From: Streptomyces bacillaris
Lineage (GTDB): Bacteria; Actinomycetota; Actinomycetes; Streptomycetales; Streptomycetaceae
Direction of reading: 5' to 3'
Assembly: GCF_003268675.1 (NCBI RefSeq)
Contig: NZ_CP029378.1
Coordinates: 1,426,001-1,490,000, forward strand
Length of the DNA stretch: 64,000 bases
The notes below the pieces were generated by a model. That model was not told the DNA's origin, did not search any database, and saw only the letters and a list, made by a program, of their open reading frames with translations. Below are positions 34,532 to 42,542 of this stretch, in pieces (positions within the stretch are counted from its first letter, which is position 1; every line of letters starts with the position of its first letter). A program made the position numbers and the translations under genes.

Positions 34532-35266
34532 TCAGTCGTGCAGGACGGCGCGGGTGACGGACAGGTTCATCCAGCACCCCTCGTCGGTCCGCAGGGTGAT
34601 CTCCACATGGATCGGGCCCTGGAGCCCGCCCAGGGGGAAGCCGATCGTCTGCCCGCCGCGCACGTCCTCGACGCGGGTGCTCGTGACGCCTCGAAGCTGT
34701 GCGGAGTAGCGGGTCTCCGGCGCGCAGAACTGGGTGGCGCGGTCGGCGTCCCGGATCGTGAGGGTCAGCCGCAGCCGTGCGCGGTAGGCCGGGCTGTCCA
34801 CCACGAGGCCGGCCGAGGAGCCGTCGGTGAACGGGCCGCCGCCGATGCGGCTGCGGCCGGTGACGTCCAGCTCACCGTGGTCCGCCAGGTGGTCCATGCC
34901 CACCACTCCGGTCAGCGAGCCGATCAGGGCCGTCGCCGACATCAGGACGCGCCAGTGAGGTCGGCCCTTGCGCACCGGCAGGACCAGCCGGACGAGCACC
35001 AGGGCCACCGAGAGGCCGAGCGCGAGGTGGACCCAGAGGAACTGGCGGGCGGGCCCGTCCGGGGCGGCGACCAGGGAGGCGGCCACGAGCGTCACCACCA
35101 GCAGGAACGGGGGCCAGTTCCACAGGCTCCAGCGCCGGGCCCGGTCGGTGAGGTCGACCGAGTCCCCGACCAGGACACTCAGGAAGAGCTTGCCGACGAA
35201 ACCGATCGCCGGGGAGTTGGGCCCATGGGTGACGGCGTCGCCCCGGAACGGTGGTTCGGCCGTCAA
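34532..35266 (-). CDS. Membrane protein of unknown function with N-terminal HGPNSPAIG motif
   Basis: Predicted 244 residues. After a 35-residue N-terminus containing THGPNSPAIGF there are three hydrophobic segments (about 50-67, 75-95 and 107-122), then a soluble C-terminal domain of beta character (about 140-244; YRARLRLTLTIRDAD, GPIHVEITLRT). I do not recognise the family. The nonapeptide HGPNSPAIG is shared exactly with the C-terminus of the protein encoded just upstream, and the genes overlap by 4 bp. The DNA encoding the shared piece is a near-identical 30-bp repeat. Part of the three-gene unit with the solute-binding lipoprotein. Confidence 0.75.
   Translation of the reverse strand: MTAEPPFRGDAVTHGPNSPAIGFVGKLFLSVLVGDSVDLTDRARRWSLWNWPPFLLVVTLVAASLVAAPDGPARQFLWVHLALGLSVALVLVRLVLPVRKGRPHWRVLMSATALIGSLTGVVGMDHLADHGELDVTGRSRIGGGPFTDGSSAGLVVDSPAYRARLRLTLTIRDADRATQFCAPETRYSAQLRGVTSTRVEDVRGGQTIGFPLGGLQGPIHVEITLRTDEGCWMNLSVTRAVLHD
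35202..35231. repeat. 30-bp repeat, copy 1 (encodes HGPNSPAIG region)
   Basis: This copy lies in the 5' part of the membrane-protein gene. It matches 35321-35350 at 29 of 30 positions; the one difference is at 35225 versus 35344. The flanking codons differ, so the conserved block is limited to the motif. Confidence 0.85.
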
Positions 35267-35709
35267 GCCGTCCCGCCGTCCGGTCCGCCGGGGAAGTTGA
35301 AGGTCGCCGTGTGCACGGTGCCGATCGCCGGGGAGTTGGGCCCGTGGGTGGTCGCCTGGATCCGGTCACCCGACCTGTACTCGCTGTGGACGGTCCCGAT
35401 GGAGTGGACGAGGGACCCCGCGCTCAGATCACCGCCGTCGGCCAGCCATCGCCCGATGGCGCTCTCCAGCATCTCCCGCTCCCGCAGGTGCAGCCCCTCG
35501 ATCGCCGCGACCGCCTCGGTGTCGTCCGCGGTGAGGGGCGGCTCCTCACTGCCCCGGTGCAGTGCCGCGCCGAGCAGCCTCCGCCCCCGCTCCACCGCGC
35601 TGTCCGCCAGCCGGTCCCGTGCGGAGTCGACGACGGCCCCGGCGAAGGAGATCGCGGCGGTGCTGACGAATGGTGCGATGACTGCGGCGGCAGCCAGTAG
35701 TTCGGACAT
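35263..35709 (-). CDS. Small protein with C-terminal HGPNSPAIG motif, function unknown
   Basis: Predicted 148 residues. ATG 35709 follows GGGGGAGGGCAG. The N-terminus is a short hydrophobic stretch (AAAAVIAPFVSTAAISFAGA), followed by charged helices (DSARDRLADSAVERGRRLL, LHLREREMLESAIGRWLADGG). The C-terminal 45 residues change character: SIGTVHSEYRSGDRIQ, then HGPNSPAIGTVHTATFNFPG. They contain two IGTVH copies and are rich in polar and beta-forming residues. This tail resembles short amyloid-type signalling motifs shared between neighbouring bacterial genes, but that is inference. The upstream 35710-35789 gap is AT-rich and contains TAAAAT on the minus strand, a possible -10 element. Confidence 0.72.
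   Translation of the reverse strand: MSELLAAAAVIAPFVSTAAISFAGAVVDSARDRLADSAVERGRRLLGAALHRGSEEPPLTADDTEAVAAIEGLHLREREMLESAIGRWLADGGDLSAGSLVHSIGTVHSEYRSGDRIQATTHGPNSPAIGTVHTATFNFPGGPDGGTA
35321..35350. repeat. 30-bp repeat, copy 2 (encodes HGPNSPAIG region)
   Basis: Partner of the copy at 35202-35231, in the 3' part of the neighbouring small gene and in the same orientation. It suggests recent duplication or gene conversion of the motif between adjacent genes. Confidence 0.85.
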
Positions 35710-35789
35710 CTGCCCTCCCCCGAGTAGACAGTTGATTTTACTCGTTCTTCGTTGTGAATGAAGGGAGTTGACGATGTCTCCGGTTCCGG

Positions 35790-38081
35790 TCAGTCCAGGG
35801 CGAGCCGGGGCTTCGGGGCGTCCGTGCGGCCGGTGGGCGGGGTGCGGCTGCCCGCGCCGTACGGGAGGGGCCAGGGGGCGCCCGGGCCGGTGTAGCCCTG
35901 TTCGGCCGCCGCGTGGAGGGTCCAGTGGGGGTCGTAGAGGTGCGGGCGGGCCAGGGCGCAGAGGTCGGCGCGGCCCGCGAGGAGCAGGGAGTTGACGTCG
36001 TCCCAGGAGGAGATGGCGCCGACGGCGATGACCGGGACGTCGACGGTGTTGCGGATCCGGTCGGCGTACGGGGTCTGGTAGGAGCGGCCGTACTCGGGGC
36101 GCTCCTCGGGCACCACCTGGCCGGTGGAGACGTCGATGGCGTCGGCCCCGTGGGCGGCGAAGGCGCGGGCGATCTCCACGCCGTCGGCCGCGTCCGTGCC
36201 GCCCTCGGCCCAGTCGGTGGCGGAGATGCGGACGGTCATCGGCCGCTCGGCCGGCCAGACCTCGCGGACGGCGTCGAAGACTTCGAGGGGGAAGCGGAGC
36301 CGGTTCTCCAGCGGGCCGCCGTAGCCGTCGGTGCGGTGGTTGGTGAGCGGGGAGAGGAAGCCGGAGAGCAAGTAGCCGTGGGCGCAGTGGAGTTCGAGGA
36401 GGTCGAACCCGGCGGTGGCCGCCCGGCGGGCCGCCGCCACGAACTGGTCCCGGATTGCGCCAAGTTGGTTCGCGTCCAGCTCGCGCGGGACCTGGTTGAC
36501 GCCCGGCCGGTACGGGAGCGGGGAGGCGGCCGACACGGGCCAGTTGCCGGTCTCCAGGGGCTGGTCGATACCCTCCCACATGAGCTTGGTGGAGCCCTTG
36601 CGGCCGGAGTGGCCGAGCTGGACGCCGATGGCCGCGCCGGGGGCGGAGGTGTGGACGAAGTCGGTGATCCGCCGCCAGGCGGTGGCCTGTTCGTCGGTCC
36701 ACAGACCGGTGCAGCCGGGGGTGATGCGGCCCTCGGGGCTGACGCAGACCATCTCGGTCATGGTGAGCCCGGCGCCGCCGAGGGCGCGGGCACCGAGGTG
36801 GACCAGGTGGAAGTCGCCGGGGAGCCCGTCGGTGGCCGAGTACATGTCCATGGGCGACACGACCACCCGGTTGCGCAGCTCCAGACCGCGCAGCCGGAAG
36901 GGGGTGAACATCGGCGGGGTGCCGGGCGGGCAGCCGAACTCCTCCTCCACGGCGGCGGTGAACGAGGCGTCGCGCAGCCGCAGGTTGTCGTGGGTGACCC
37001 GGCGGCTGCGGGTGAGCAGGTTGAAGGCGAAGCGGCGGGGCGGCTGGCCCACATAGGTGGCCAGCTCCTCGAACCAGCGCAGACTGGCCGCCGCCGCCCG
37101 CTGGGTGGAGGCGACGACCGGGCGGCGCTCGGCCTCGTACGCCGTCAACGCGGCAGGCAGGTCCGGCTGTTCCTCGATGCAGGCGGCGAGCGCGAGGGCG
37201 TCCTCGACGGCGAGTTTGGTGCCGGAGCCGATGGAGAAGTGCGCGGTGTGGGCGGCGTCCCCGATGAGGACCGTGTTCCCGTGCGACCAGCGGGAGTTGG
37301 TGACCGTACGGAAGGCGATCCAGCTGGACCTGTTGGAGCGCAGAGGCCGGCCGTCCAGGGCCTCGGTGAAGAACTTGGCGCAGCGGGCGGTGGATTCGGC
37401 CGGGTCGCAGCTGTCGAGTCCGGCGGCCCGCCAGACCTCCTCGCGCATCTCGACGATGACGGTGGAGGCGTCGGCGGCGTACGGGTAGCCGTGCAACTGC
37501 ATGACGCCGTACGGGGTTTCGGCGATCTCGAAGCGGAAGGCGTCGAGGGCGAAGTCGGCGGCGAGCCAGATGTAGCGGTTGCGGTGCTCGGTGAGGGAGG
37601 GGCCGAAGACGTCGGCGTGGGCCCGGCGGGTCACGCTGTTGACCCCGTCGGCGGCGATGACCAGGTCGTGGCCGGCGGCCAGCTCGGTGGCGGGCGGGGC
37701 CTCCGTGCGGAAGCGGAGGTCGACGCCGAGGACGGTGCAGCGCTCGTGCAGGATCTCCAGCAGCCGGCGGCGGCCCAGGGCGGCGAAGCCGTGGCCGCCG
37801 GAGGTGTGGGTGCGGGAGCGGTGGACGATGTCGATGGTGTCCCAGCGGACGAACGCGCGGCTGAGGGCGCGGTAGACCTCGGGGTCGGCGTGCTCGATGC
37901 CGCCGAGGGTCTCGTCGGAGAGGACGACGCCGAAGCCGAAGGTGTCGTCGGGGGCGTTGCGCTCGTACACAGTGATCGTGCGGGCCGGGTCGAGCCGCTT
38001 GAGGAGGGCGGCGGCGTAGAGCCCGCCGGGTCCGCCGCCGATGACCGCGATGCGCCGCACGGACGGTCCGCTGCCCGCCAC
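35790..38081 (-). CDS. Bifunctional aryl-CoA 5-hydroxylase/reductase (2-aminobenzoyl-CoA monooxygenase/reductase type)
   Basis: Predicted 763 residues, a two-enzyme fusion. Residues about 8-380 are a flavin monooxygenase: IAVIGGGPGGLYAAALLKRLDP (FAD), and GNTVLIGDAAHTAHFSIGSGTKLAVEDA (second flavin motif). Residues about 395-750 form an Old Yellow Enzyme-like reductase: MFTPFRLRGLELRNRVVVSPMDMY, GAAIGVQLGHSGRKGS, FDLLELHCAHGYLLSGFLSP and GYGGPLENRLRFPLEV. This architecture is known from 2-aminobenzoyl-CoA monooxygenase/reductase, which hydroxylates at C5 and then reduces the ring; related single-domain enzymes act on salicylyl-CoA. GTG 38081 follows GGGGGAGG and lies 2 bp after the hydratase stop. 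It is the ring-attacking step of the local pathway. Confidence 0.9.
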   Translation of the reverse strand: MAGSGPSVRRIAVIGGGPGGLYAAALLKRLDPARTITVYERNAPDDTFGFGVVLSDETLGGIEHADPEVYRALSRAFVRWDTIDIVHRSRTHTSGGHGFAALGRRRLLEILHERCTVLGVDLRFRTEAPPATELAAGHDLVIAADGVNSVTRRAHADVFGPSLTEHRNRYIWLAADFALDAFRFEIAETPYGVMQLHGYPYAADASTVIVEMREEVWRAAGLDSCDPAESTARCAKFFTEALDGRPLRSNRSSWIAFRTVTNSRWSHGNTVLIGDAAHTAHFSIGSGTKLAVEDALALAACIEEQPDLPAALTAYEAERRPVVASTQRAAAASLRWFEELATYVGQPPRRFAFNLLTRSRRVTHDNLRLRDASFTAAVEEEFGCPPGTPPMFTPFRLRGLELRNRVVVSPMDMYSATDGLPGDFHLVHLGARALGGAGLTMTEMVCVSPEGRITPGCTGLWTDEQATAWRRITDFVHTSAPGAAIGVQLGHSGRKGSTKLMWEGIDQPLETGNWPVSAASPLPYRPGVNQVPRELDANQLGAIRDQFVAAARRAATAGFDLLELHCAHGYLLSGFLSPLTNHRTDGYGGPLENRLRFPLEVFDAVREVWPAERPMTVRISATDWAEGGTDAADGVEIARAFAAHGADAIDVSTGQVVPEERPEYGRSYQTPYADRIRNTVDVPVIAVGAISSWDDVNSLLLAGRADLCALARPHLYDPHWTLHAAAEQGYTGPGAPWPLPYGAGSRTPPTGRTDAPKPRLALD

Positions 38082-38083
38082 GG

Positions 38084-38911
38084 CTACCTCCCCCGCCACT
38101 TCGGGGGCCGCTTCTCGGTGAAGGCGGCGTGGAACTCCGCGTAGTCCTCGCCGTGCATCAGGAGGGCCTGGGTGTTGGCGTCCAGCTCGACGGAGGCGGC
38201 GAGCGGCATGTCCAGCTCGGCGGTGAGCAGCGCCTTGGTCTGGGCGAGGGCGAGCGCGGGGCCGTCCGCCAGGCGGCGGGCCAGCTCGGCGGCGCGGGCG
38301 TCGGCCTGCCCCTCCTCGGTCAGCTCGCTGATCAGCCCGATCCGCTCGGCCTCGGGAGCCCGGACGGCGTCCCCGAGCATCAGCAGCCGGGTGGCGTGGC
38401 CGAGGCCGACGACCCGGGGCAGCAGATAGGCCGCGCCCATGTCGCCGCCGGAGAGGCCGACCCGGGTGAAGAGGAAGGCGAAGCGGGCGGTGGGATCGGC
38501 GACCCGGAAGTCGGCGGCGAGGGCCAGCACCGCTCCGGCCCCGGCGGCGACCCCGTGGAGGGCCGCGACGACGGGGAAGGGGCATTCGCGCAGGGCCCGT
38601 ACGACCTGGCCGGTCATCCGGTTGAACTCCAGGATCGCGGCGGTGTCCATGGCGAGGGTGGCGCCAATGATTTCGTCGACGTCCCCGCCGGAGCAGAAGC
38701 CGCGCCCCTCCCCGGCGAGGACGAGGGCCCGGGCGGAGCGCTCCCGGGTCAGCTCGGCGAGCAGGTCGCGCAGATCGGCGTAGGCGCCGAAGGTGAGGGC
38801 GTTGAGTTTCTCGGGCCTGTCCAGTGTGACGGTCACCACACCGTCGTCCCGGGTGACCCGGATGTGGCGCCACTCCTCCACGCGCTGGGCGGAGCTGGGA
38901 TACGAACTCAT
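38084..38911 (-). CDS. Enoyl-CoA hydratase/isomerase family protein
   Basis: Predicted 275 residues of the crotonase family. Seen: VVTVTLDRPEKLNALTFGAYADL, the oxyanion-hole segment ALVLAGEGRGFCSGGDVDEI, and VVAALHGVAAGAGAVLALAADFRVAD followed by FAFLFTRVGLSGGDMGAAYLLPRVVG. The position of the usual catalytic glutamates reads GLSGGD, so it may be a hydrolase or ring-opening enzyme rather than a classical hydratase. First gene of a two-gene operon with the bifunctional monooxygenase/reductase; a palindromic site lies upstream. Likely role: hydration or hydrolytic ring cleavage of the reduced aryl-CoA. Confidence 0.88.
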   Translation of the reverse strand: MSSYPSSAQRVEEWRHIRVTRDDGVVTVTLDRPEKLNALTFGAYADLRDLLAELTRERSARALVLAGEGRGFCSGGDVDEIIGATLAMDTAAILEFNRMTGQVVRALRECPFPVVAALHGVAAGAGAVLALAADFRVADPTARFAFLFTRVGLSGGDMGAAYLLPRVVGLGHATRLLMLGDAVRAPEAERIGLISELTEEGQADARAAELARRLADGPALALAQTKALLTAELDMPLAASVELDANTQALLMHGEDYAEFHAAFTEKRPPKWRGR

Positions 38912-38989
38912 GAAGGGGTTCCCTTCAGCATTCGGGCGGGTTGCCGACCGGGCGCGGGGCGCATTCCACCACCGAAGTTATCACTCGTG

Positions 38990-39005
38990 CGTGACTGTCG
39001 TCACG
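38990..39005. promoter_or_regulatory. Palindromic operator candidate upstream of the aryl-CoA operon
   Basis: CGTGACTGTCGTCACG has 6-bp arms around a 4-bp centre, and flanking CTCGTG/CACGAG bases give a second, overlapping symmetry. It is 79 bp before the hydratase start. It may be a repressor site, for PaaX or another regulator; no identical copy is seen in the 30971-31116 gap. Confidence 0.45.
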
Positions 39006-39103
39006 AGGTCGCAATAGACGAGCCGTGAGACTGTTGTGGCGAAAGTCCTGTTTGCACCGGCCGACCGGCTCTATGGCCGGGGCCGTGCGGTTCGTAAGGT
39101 TGA

Positions 39104-39125
39104 CCCCAGGAAGTCCCCAGGAAGT
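39104..39125. repeat. 11-bp perfect tandem duplication
   Basis: CCCCAGGAAGT occurs twice back to back (39104-39114, 39115-39125), just before the start region of the ATPase gene. The second copy supplies AGGAAG, a possible ribosome site 12-14 bases before ATG 39137. Confidence 0.85.
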
Positions 39126-39136
39126 CTCGATACGCG

Positions 39137-39748
39137 ATGCCGATGAGTCGAGAAACCCCGACACCAGGTCGTCGGAGCCCGACGTCGAGTCGAGAGACCC
39201 CGATGACCGGTCGTGTGACCCCGATGACGAGTCGAGTGACCACGATGAGTCGAGAAGTCCCGCTACAAGGAAGACCAGCTCCCGAACGGAACCCCGCCGT
39301 GCCGCCCGATCCCTCCGCTCCCGCCTCCTGGCGCATCGCCCTGCCGCACTCCACGGCAGCCGTGCCGATCGCCCGCGCCCTCGTGCGCACCGCCCTGTCG
39401 GACATCGACGCCCCGGCGGACAGCGATACCGCCGAGCTGCTGACGGCCGAGCTGGTGGCCAACGCGGTCGAGCACACGGTGAGCAGCGAGCCGATCGAGC
39501 TGGTCGTGGAGCTGCTGCCGACCGGCTGCCAGGTCGAGGTGCACGACCACGACCCGGCGCCGCCCGGCGACCTCTCCCGGCCCCGGCCGGGGTTCGAGGT
39601 GGACCCCTGGCAGGAGCACGGGCGCGGTCTGCTGCTGATCCGGACCCTCAGCTCCGCCTGCGGTCACCGCACCACGGAGCACGGCAAGGCCGTCTGGTTC
39701 ACGCTTCCGGCGATACCGTCCCAGCCGGGTCCGTCGCCGGAGAGCTGA
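39137..39748 (+). CDS. RsbW-like anti-sigma/ATP-binding protein
   Basis: Predicted 203 residues if ATG 39137 is used; in-frame ATGs at 39143, 39203, 39224 and 39245 are alternatives. The conserved part starts near residue 55 and is a GHKL ATPase: N-box ELLTAELVANAVEHT, G1 box VEVHDHDPAPP and G2 box HGRGLLLIRTLSSACG. Streptomyces has many such stand-alone serine kinase-like proteins, which bind anti-anti-sigma or other partners. The first 42 residues are a degenerate seven-residue repeat (SRETPT/TGRVTPM-like) encoded by a 21-bp DNA repeat, so the true N-terminus is uncertain. It overlaps the convergent permease gene by 50 bp. Confidence 0.82.
   Translation: MPMSRETPTPGRRSPTSSRETPMTGRVTPMTSRVTTMSREVPLQGRPAPERNPAVPPDPSAPASWRIALPHSTAAVPIARALVRTALSDIDAPADSDTAELLTAELVANAVEHTVSSEPIELVVELLPTGCQVEVHDHDPAPPGDLSRPRPGFEVDPWQEHGRGLLLIRTLSSACGHRTTEHGKAVWFTLPAIPSQPGPSPES
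39143..39268 (+). repeat. Degenerate 21-bp tandem repeat, six units
   Basis: Units begin at 39143, 39164, 39185, 39206, 39227 and 39248. The shared core reads close to AGTCGAGAGACCCCGATG, with conserved CGA/CGT and CCCCG blocks. In the ATPase frame the units encode MSRETPT, PGRRSPT, SSRETPM, TGRVTPM, TSRVTTM and SREVPLQ. The regular period, in phase with codons, argues for repeat expansion inside or just before the coding region. Confidence 0.8.
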
Positions 39749-41186
39749 CCAGCCGGGACCGCTTGCGCCCGTAGCAGGTGTAGAGCAGCGATCCGGCGGC
39801 GAGGAAGACCGCGAACTGGAGCCAGGTCGTCCAGCCGGTCCCGTACATCAGATACAGGCAGAACACGACGCCGAGCACCGGGCTCACCGGGTAGAGCGGC
39901 ACCCGGAAGGTCCGCTCCAGCTCGGGGTTGCGGCGGCGCAGCACCACGACGGCCACGTTGACCGCGACCATGGTGGCGAGGGTACCGATGGTCGTCAGGT
40001 TGACGACGACGTCCAGCGAGGCGAAGGCGGCCGGTACGGCGAAGACACAGGCCACGATCCAGGTGTTGGCGACCGGGGTGTGGGTCCGGGGCGAGACCCG
40101 CTCGAAGACGCGCGGGATCAGCCCGTCGCGGGACATCGACATCAGGATGCGGGTCTGCCCGTACATCACGGCGAGCACCACCGAGGCGATGGCGACGACC
40201 GCGCCGAAGGCGATGATGCCCCCGCCCACGGCGGAGTCGGTGACCTGGTTGACGACCAGCGAGAGGGCCGCGGGCTTGTCCGAGACGGCGTCCGCGCCGA
40301 GTGCGCCGATGGCCGAGAGCGCCACCGCGCAGTAGAGCAGCGTGACGACGCCGATGCAGATCAGAATGGCGATGGGGATGTTCCGGCGGGGGTTCTTGAC
40401 CTCCTCGCCGGCGGTGGTGATGGCGTCGAAGCCGATGTACGAGAAGAACGCCAGCGAGGCGCCCGCCGTGATCCCGCCGAGCCCGTGACCGGCGAACGGC
40501 ACGAGGTTGTCGTCCTGGAACGCGGTGAAGGCGATCACGCAGAACGCCAGCAGGATGCCGATCTTCAGGACCGCCATGGCGGCGGTCGCGCCCGCGCTCT
40601 CCCGGACACCGCGCACCAGCAGGGTGGCGGCCATGGCGATCACGACGACCGCCGGGAGGTTGATCACCCCGCCGTCGCCGGGCCCGGCGGAGACGGCGGC
40701 GGGCAGCTGCCAGCCGATCAGGCTGTTCAGCAGCTCGTTGACGTACTGGCTCCACCCCACCGCGACCGCGGAGACCGAGACGCCGTACTCCAGCATCAGG
40801 CACCAGCCGACGAGGAACGCCGTGCGCTCGCCGAGGGCGGCGTACGCGAAGGAGTACGAGCTTCCGGAGACCGGGATCGCACTGCCCAGCTCCGCGAAGG
40901 AGAAGGCGGTGAAGATGCAGGTGATCGCGGCCAGGACGAACGAGATGACGACGGCGGGCCCGGCCTCGGAGACGGTGTCGGAGAGGCCGACGAAGATGCC
41001 GGTGCCGACGATGGCCCCGACGCCGAAGCAGACGAGCTGGAAGAGGCCCATCGTCCGCCTGAGGCCGTGGCCCTCCAGGTCGCCGCCGGACTCGGCGATG
41101 AGCTGGGCGGGGCTCTTGCGGCGCAGACCGGGCAGGGAGGGGCCGGTGCGCTTCGGGGTGCCGGAGTTCGGCAGGCCGGGGCTCAT
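39699..41186 (-). CDS. APC-family amino acid permease
   Basis: Predicted 495 residues with about 12 helices. MGLFQLVCFGVGAIVGTGIFVGL is the hallmark first helix of APC transporters, followed by FSFAELGSAIPVSGSSYSFAYAALGERTAFLVGW and SLAFFSYIGFDAITTAGEEVKNPRRNIP in the CAT-like subgroup that moves basic amino acids. ATG 41186 follows GAGAAGAGAACG; upstream in-frame starts give an unlikely Pro-rich extension. It lies downstream of ornithine carbamoyltransferase and arginine deiminase, so arginine/ornithine transport is a reasonable guess. A tail-to-tail overlap of 50 bp with the ATPase gene is unusual. Confidence 0.88.
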   Translation of the reverse strand: MSPGLPNSGTPKRTGPSLPGLRRKSPAQLIAESGGDLEGHGLRRTMGLFQLVCFGVGAIVGTGIFVGLSDTVSEAGPAVVISFVLAAITCIFTAFSFAELGSAIPVSGSSYSFAYAALGERTAFLVGWCLMLEYGVSVSAVAVGWSQYVNELLNSLIGWQLPAAVSAGPGDGGVINLPAVVVIAMAATLLVRGVRESAGATAAMAVLKIGILLAFCVIAFTAFQDDNLVPFAGHGLGGITAGASLAFFSYIGFDAITTAGEEVKNPRRNIPIAILICIGVVTLLYCAVALSAIGALGADAVSDKPAALSLVVNQVTDSAVGGGIIAFGAVVAIASVVLAVMYGQTRILMSMSRDGLIPRVFERVSPRTHTPVANTWIVACVFAVPAAFASLDVVVNLTTIGTLATMVAVNVAVVVLRRRNPELERTFRVPLYPVSPVLGVVFCLYLMYGTGWTTWLQFAVFLAAGSLLYTCYGRKRSRLVSSPATDPAGTVSPEA

Positions 41187-41315
41187 GCGGGACGTTCTCT
41201 TCTCTGGTGGTGCAGTGGGGGGACGGTCCCGTCCGCGCGGGGGCGGCACGGGAAAGGGGTCCGGGCGCGTCAGAGCCCGAACCCCACCAAGAGGCGACAT
41301 GGTAGCCACCTCCGC

Positions 41316-41350
41316 GCATGTTCACCCAATCGGGTGTATGAGCATGCGAA
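41316..41350. promoter_or_regulatory. Possible regulatory site before the permease gene
   Basis: The stretch holds CACCC-AATC-GGGTG (41326-41339, an inverted repeat) followed by TATGAGCATGCGAAT, which on the minus strand reads ATTCGCATGCTCATA and weakly resembles a Streptomyces ArgR box. It lies about 135 bp before the permease start and 27 bp downstream of the ornithine carbamoyltransferase stop. Assignment is tentative. Confidence 0.35.
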
Positions 41351-41373
41351 TCCCTGCCCGTGTACGGGTGTGA

Positions 41374-42378
41374 CTACGGGCCCGCCAGCGTGGCCACCAG
41401 GACGGCCTTGATCGTGTGCATCCGGTTCTCGGCCTGGTCGAAGACGACGGAGTGCGCCGACTCGAAGACCTCGTCGGTGACCTCCAGCTCGGTGAGGCCG
41501 TGGGCGGCGTGGACGTCCCGGCCGACCTGGGTGCCGAGGTCGTGGAAGGCGGGCAGGCAGTGCAGGAACTTGACGTCCGGGTTGCCGGTGGCCCGCAGGA
41601 CGTCCATCGTCACGGCGTACGGGGCGAGGGCGGCGATGCGCTCGTCCCAGACCTCCTTGGGCTCCCCCATCGAGACCCAGACGTCCGTGGCGACGAAGTC
41701 GGCGCCCCGGACCCCCTCGGTGACGTCGGTGGTGAGCGTGACCTTCGCCCCGCTGACGGCGGCGAGCTTCTCCGCCTGGGCCACGACGGAAGGGGCCGGC
41801 CAGTACATCTCGGGGGCGACGATCCGGATGTCGAGGCCGAGCAGGGCGCCGGTGATCAGGTAGGAGTTGCCCATGTTGAAGCGGGCGTCCCCGAGGTAGG
41901 CGAAGGCCAGATCGGTGACGGGCTTCCCGCTGTGCTCGGTCATGGTCAGCACGTCGGCGAGCATCTGGGTGGGGTGCCAGTCGTCGGTGAGCCCGTTGAA
42001 GACCGGGACCCCGCCGTACGCGGCCAGCTCCTCGACCACCTGCTGACTGTCGCCCCGGTACTCGATCCCGTCGAACATCCGGCCGAGCACCCGGGCGGTG
42101 TCCTTCACCGACTCCTTGTGGCCCATCTGGGAGCCGGAGGGGTCCAGGTAGGTGGTGAAGGCGCCCTGGTCGGCGGCGGCGACCTCGAACGCGCAGCGCG
42201 TACGGGTCGAGGTCTTCTCGAAGATCAGCGCGATGTTCTTCCCGCGCAGCCGCAGCACCTCGGCCCCGGCCTTCTTGGCCGCCTTCAGCTCACCGGCCAG
42301 CGCGACCAGGCCGAGGAACTCCTCGGCGGTGAAGTCCAGCTCCTTGAGGAAGGGGCGGCCGGTGAGGTCGATGGCCAT
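41374..42378 (-). CDS. argF: Ornithine carbamoyltransferase (likely catabolic)
   Basis: Predicted 334 residues, the usual length. Carbamoyl-phosphate binding STRTRCAFE, the HPTQ-type motif in [11 protein letters not shown], the ornithine-binding SMGEP, and HCLPAFHD with the catalytic cysteine are all present. ATG 42378 follows GGAGCAGTCACC. It interconverts ornithine plus carbamoyl phosphate and citrulline. Its place between arginine deiminase and an amino-acid permease suggests the catabolic direction (citrulline phosphorolysis, ArcB-like), although no carbamate kinase gene is in the window. The 164-bp gap upstream suggests it has its own promoter. Confidence 0.93.
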   Translation of the reverse strand: MAIDLTGRPFLKELDFTAEEFLGLVALAGELKAAKKAGAEVLRLRGKNIALIFEKTSTRTRCAFEVAAADQGAFTTYLDPSGSQMGHKESVKDTARVLGRMFDGIEYRGDSQQVVEELAAYGGVPVFNGLTDDWHPTQMLADVLTMTEHSGKPVTDLAFAYLGDARFNMGNSYLITGALLGLDIRIVAPEMYWPAPSVVAQAEKLAAVSGAKVTLTTDVTEGVRGADFVATDVWVSMGEPKEVWDERIAALAPYAVTMDVLRATGNPDVKFLHCLPAFHDLGTQVGRDVHAAHGLTELEVTDEVFESAHSVVFDQAENRMHTIKAVLVATLAGP

Positions 42379-42460
42379 GGTGACTGCTCCAGGGGTGGGA
42401 CGGGGGTGTCTGCGGGATCCACGGGTCCGCGGACCCTCCGGGGAGGGCGACGGACAGTGC

Positions 42461-42497
42461 TGGAAGTCTATACGACCACCTGCATCTATATACAGTC
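42461..42497 (-). promoter_or_regulatory. AT-rich promoter/operator candidate before ornithine carbamoyltransferase
   Basis: On the minus strand this island reads CTGTATATAGATGCAGG, then GGTCGTATAGACTTCC. It contains two TATA(T)AGA-like direct copies about 20 bp apart, standing out in GC-rich surroundings. It is 83 bp or more before ATG 42378. It may contain a -10 element and an operator such as an ArgR site. Confidence 0.4.
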
Positions 42498-42542
42498 CCC
42501 TCGGTCCGGAAATCGTCGCCCCCTGTCCCGAAAGCGCTGGTA

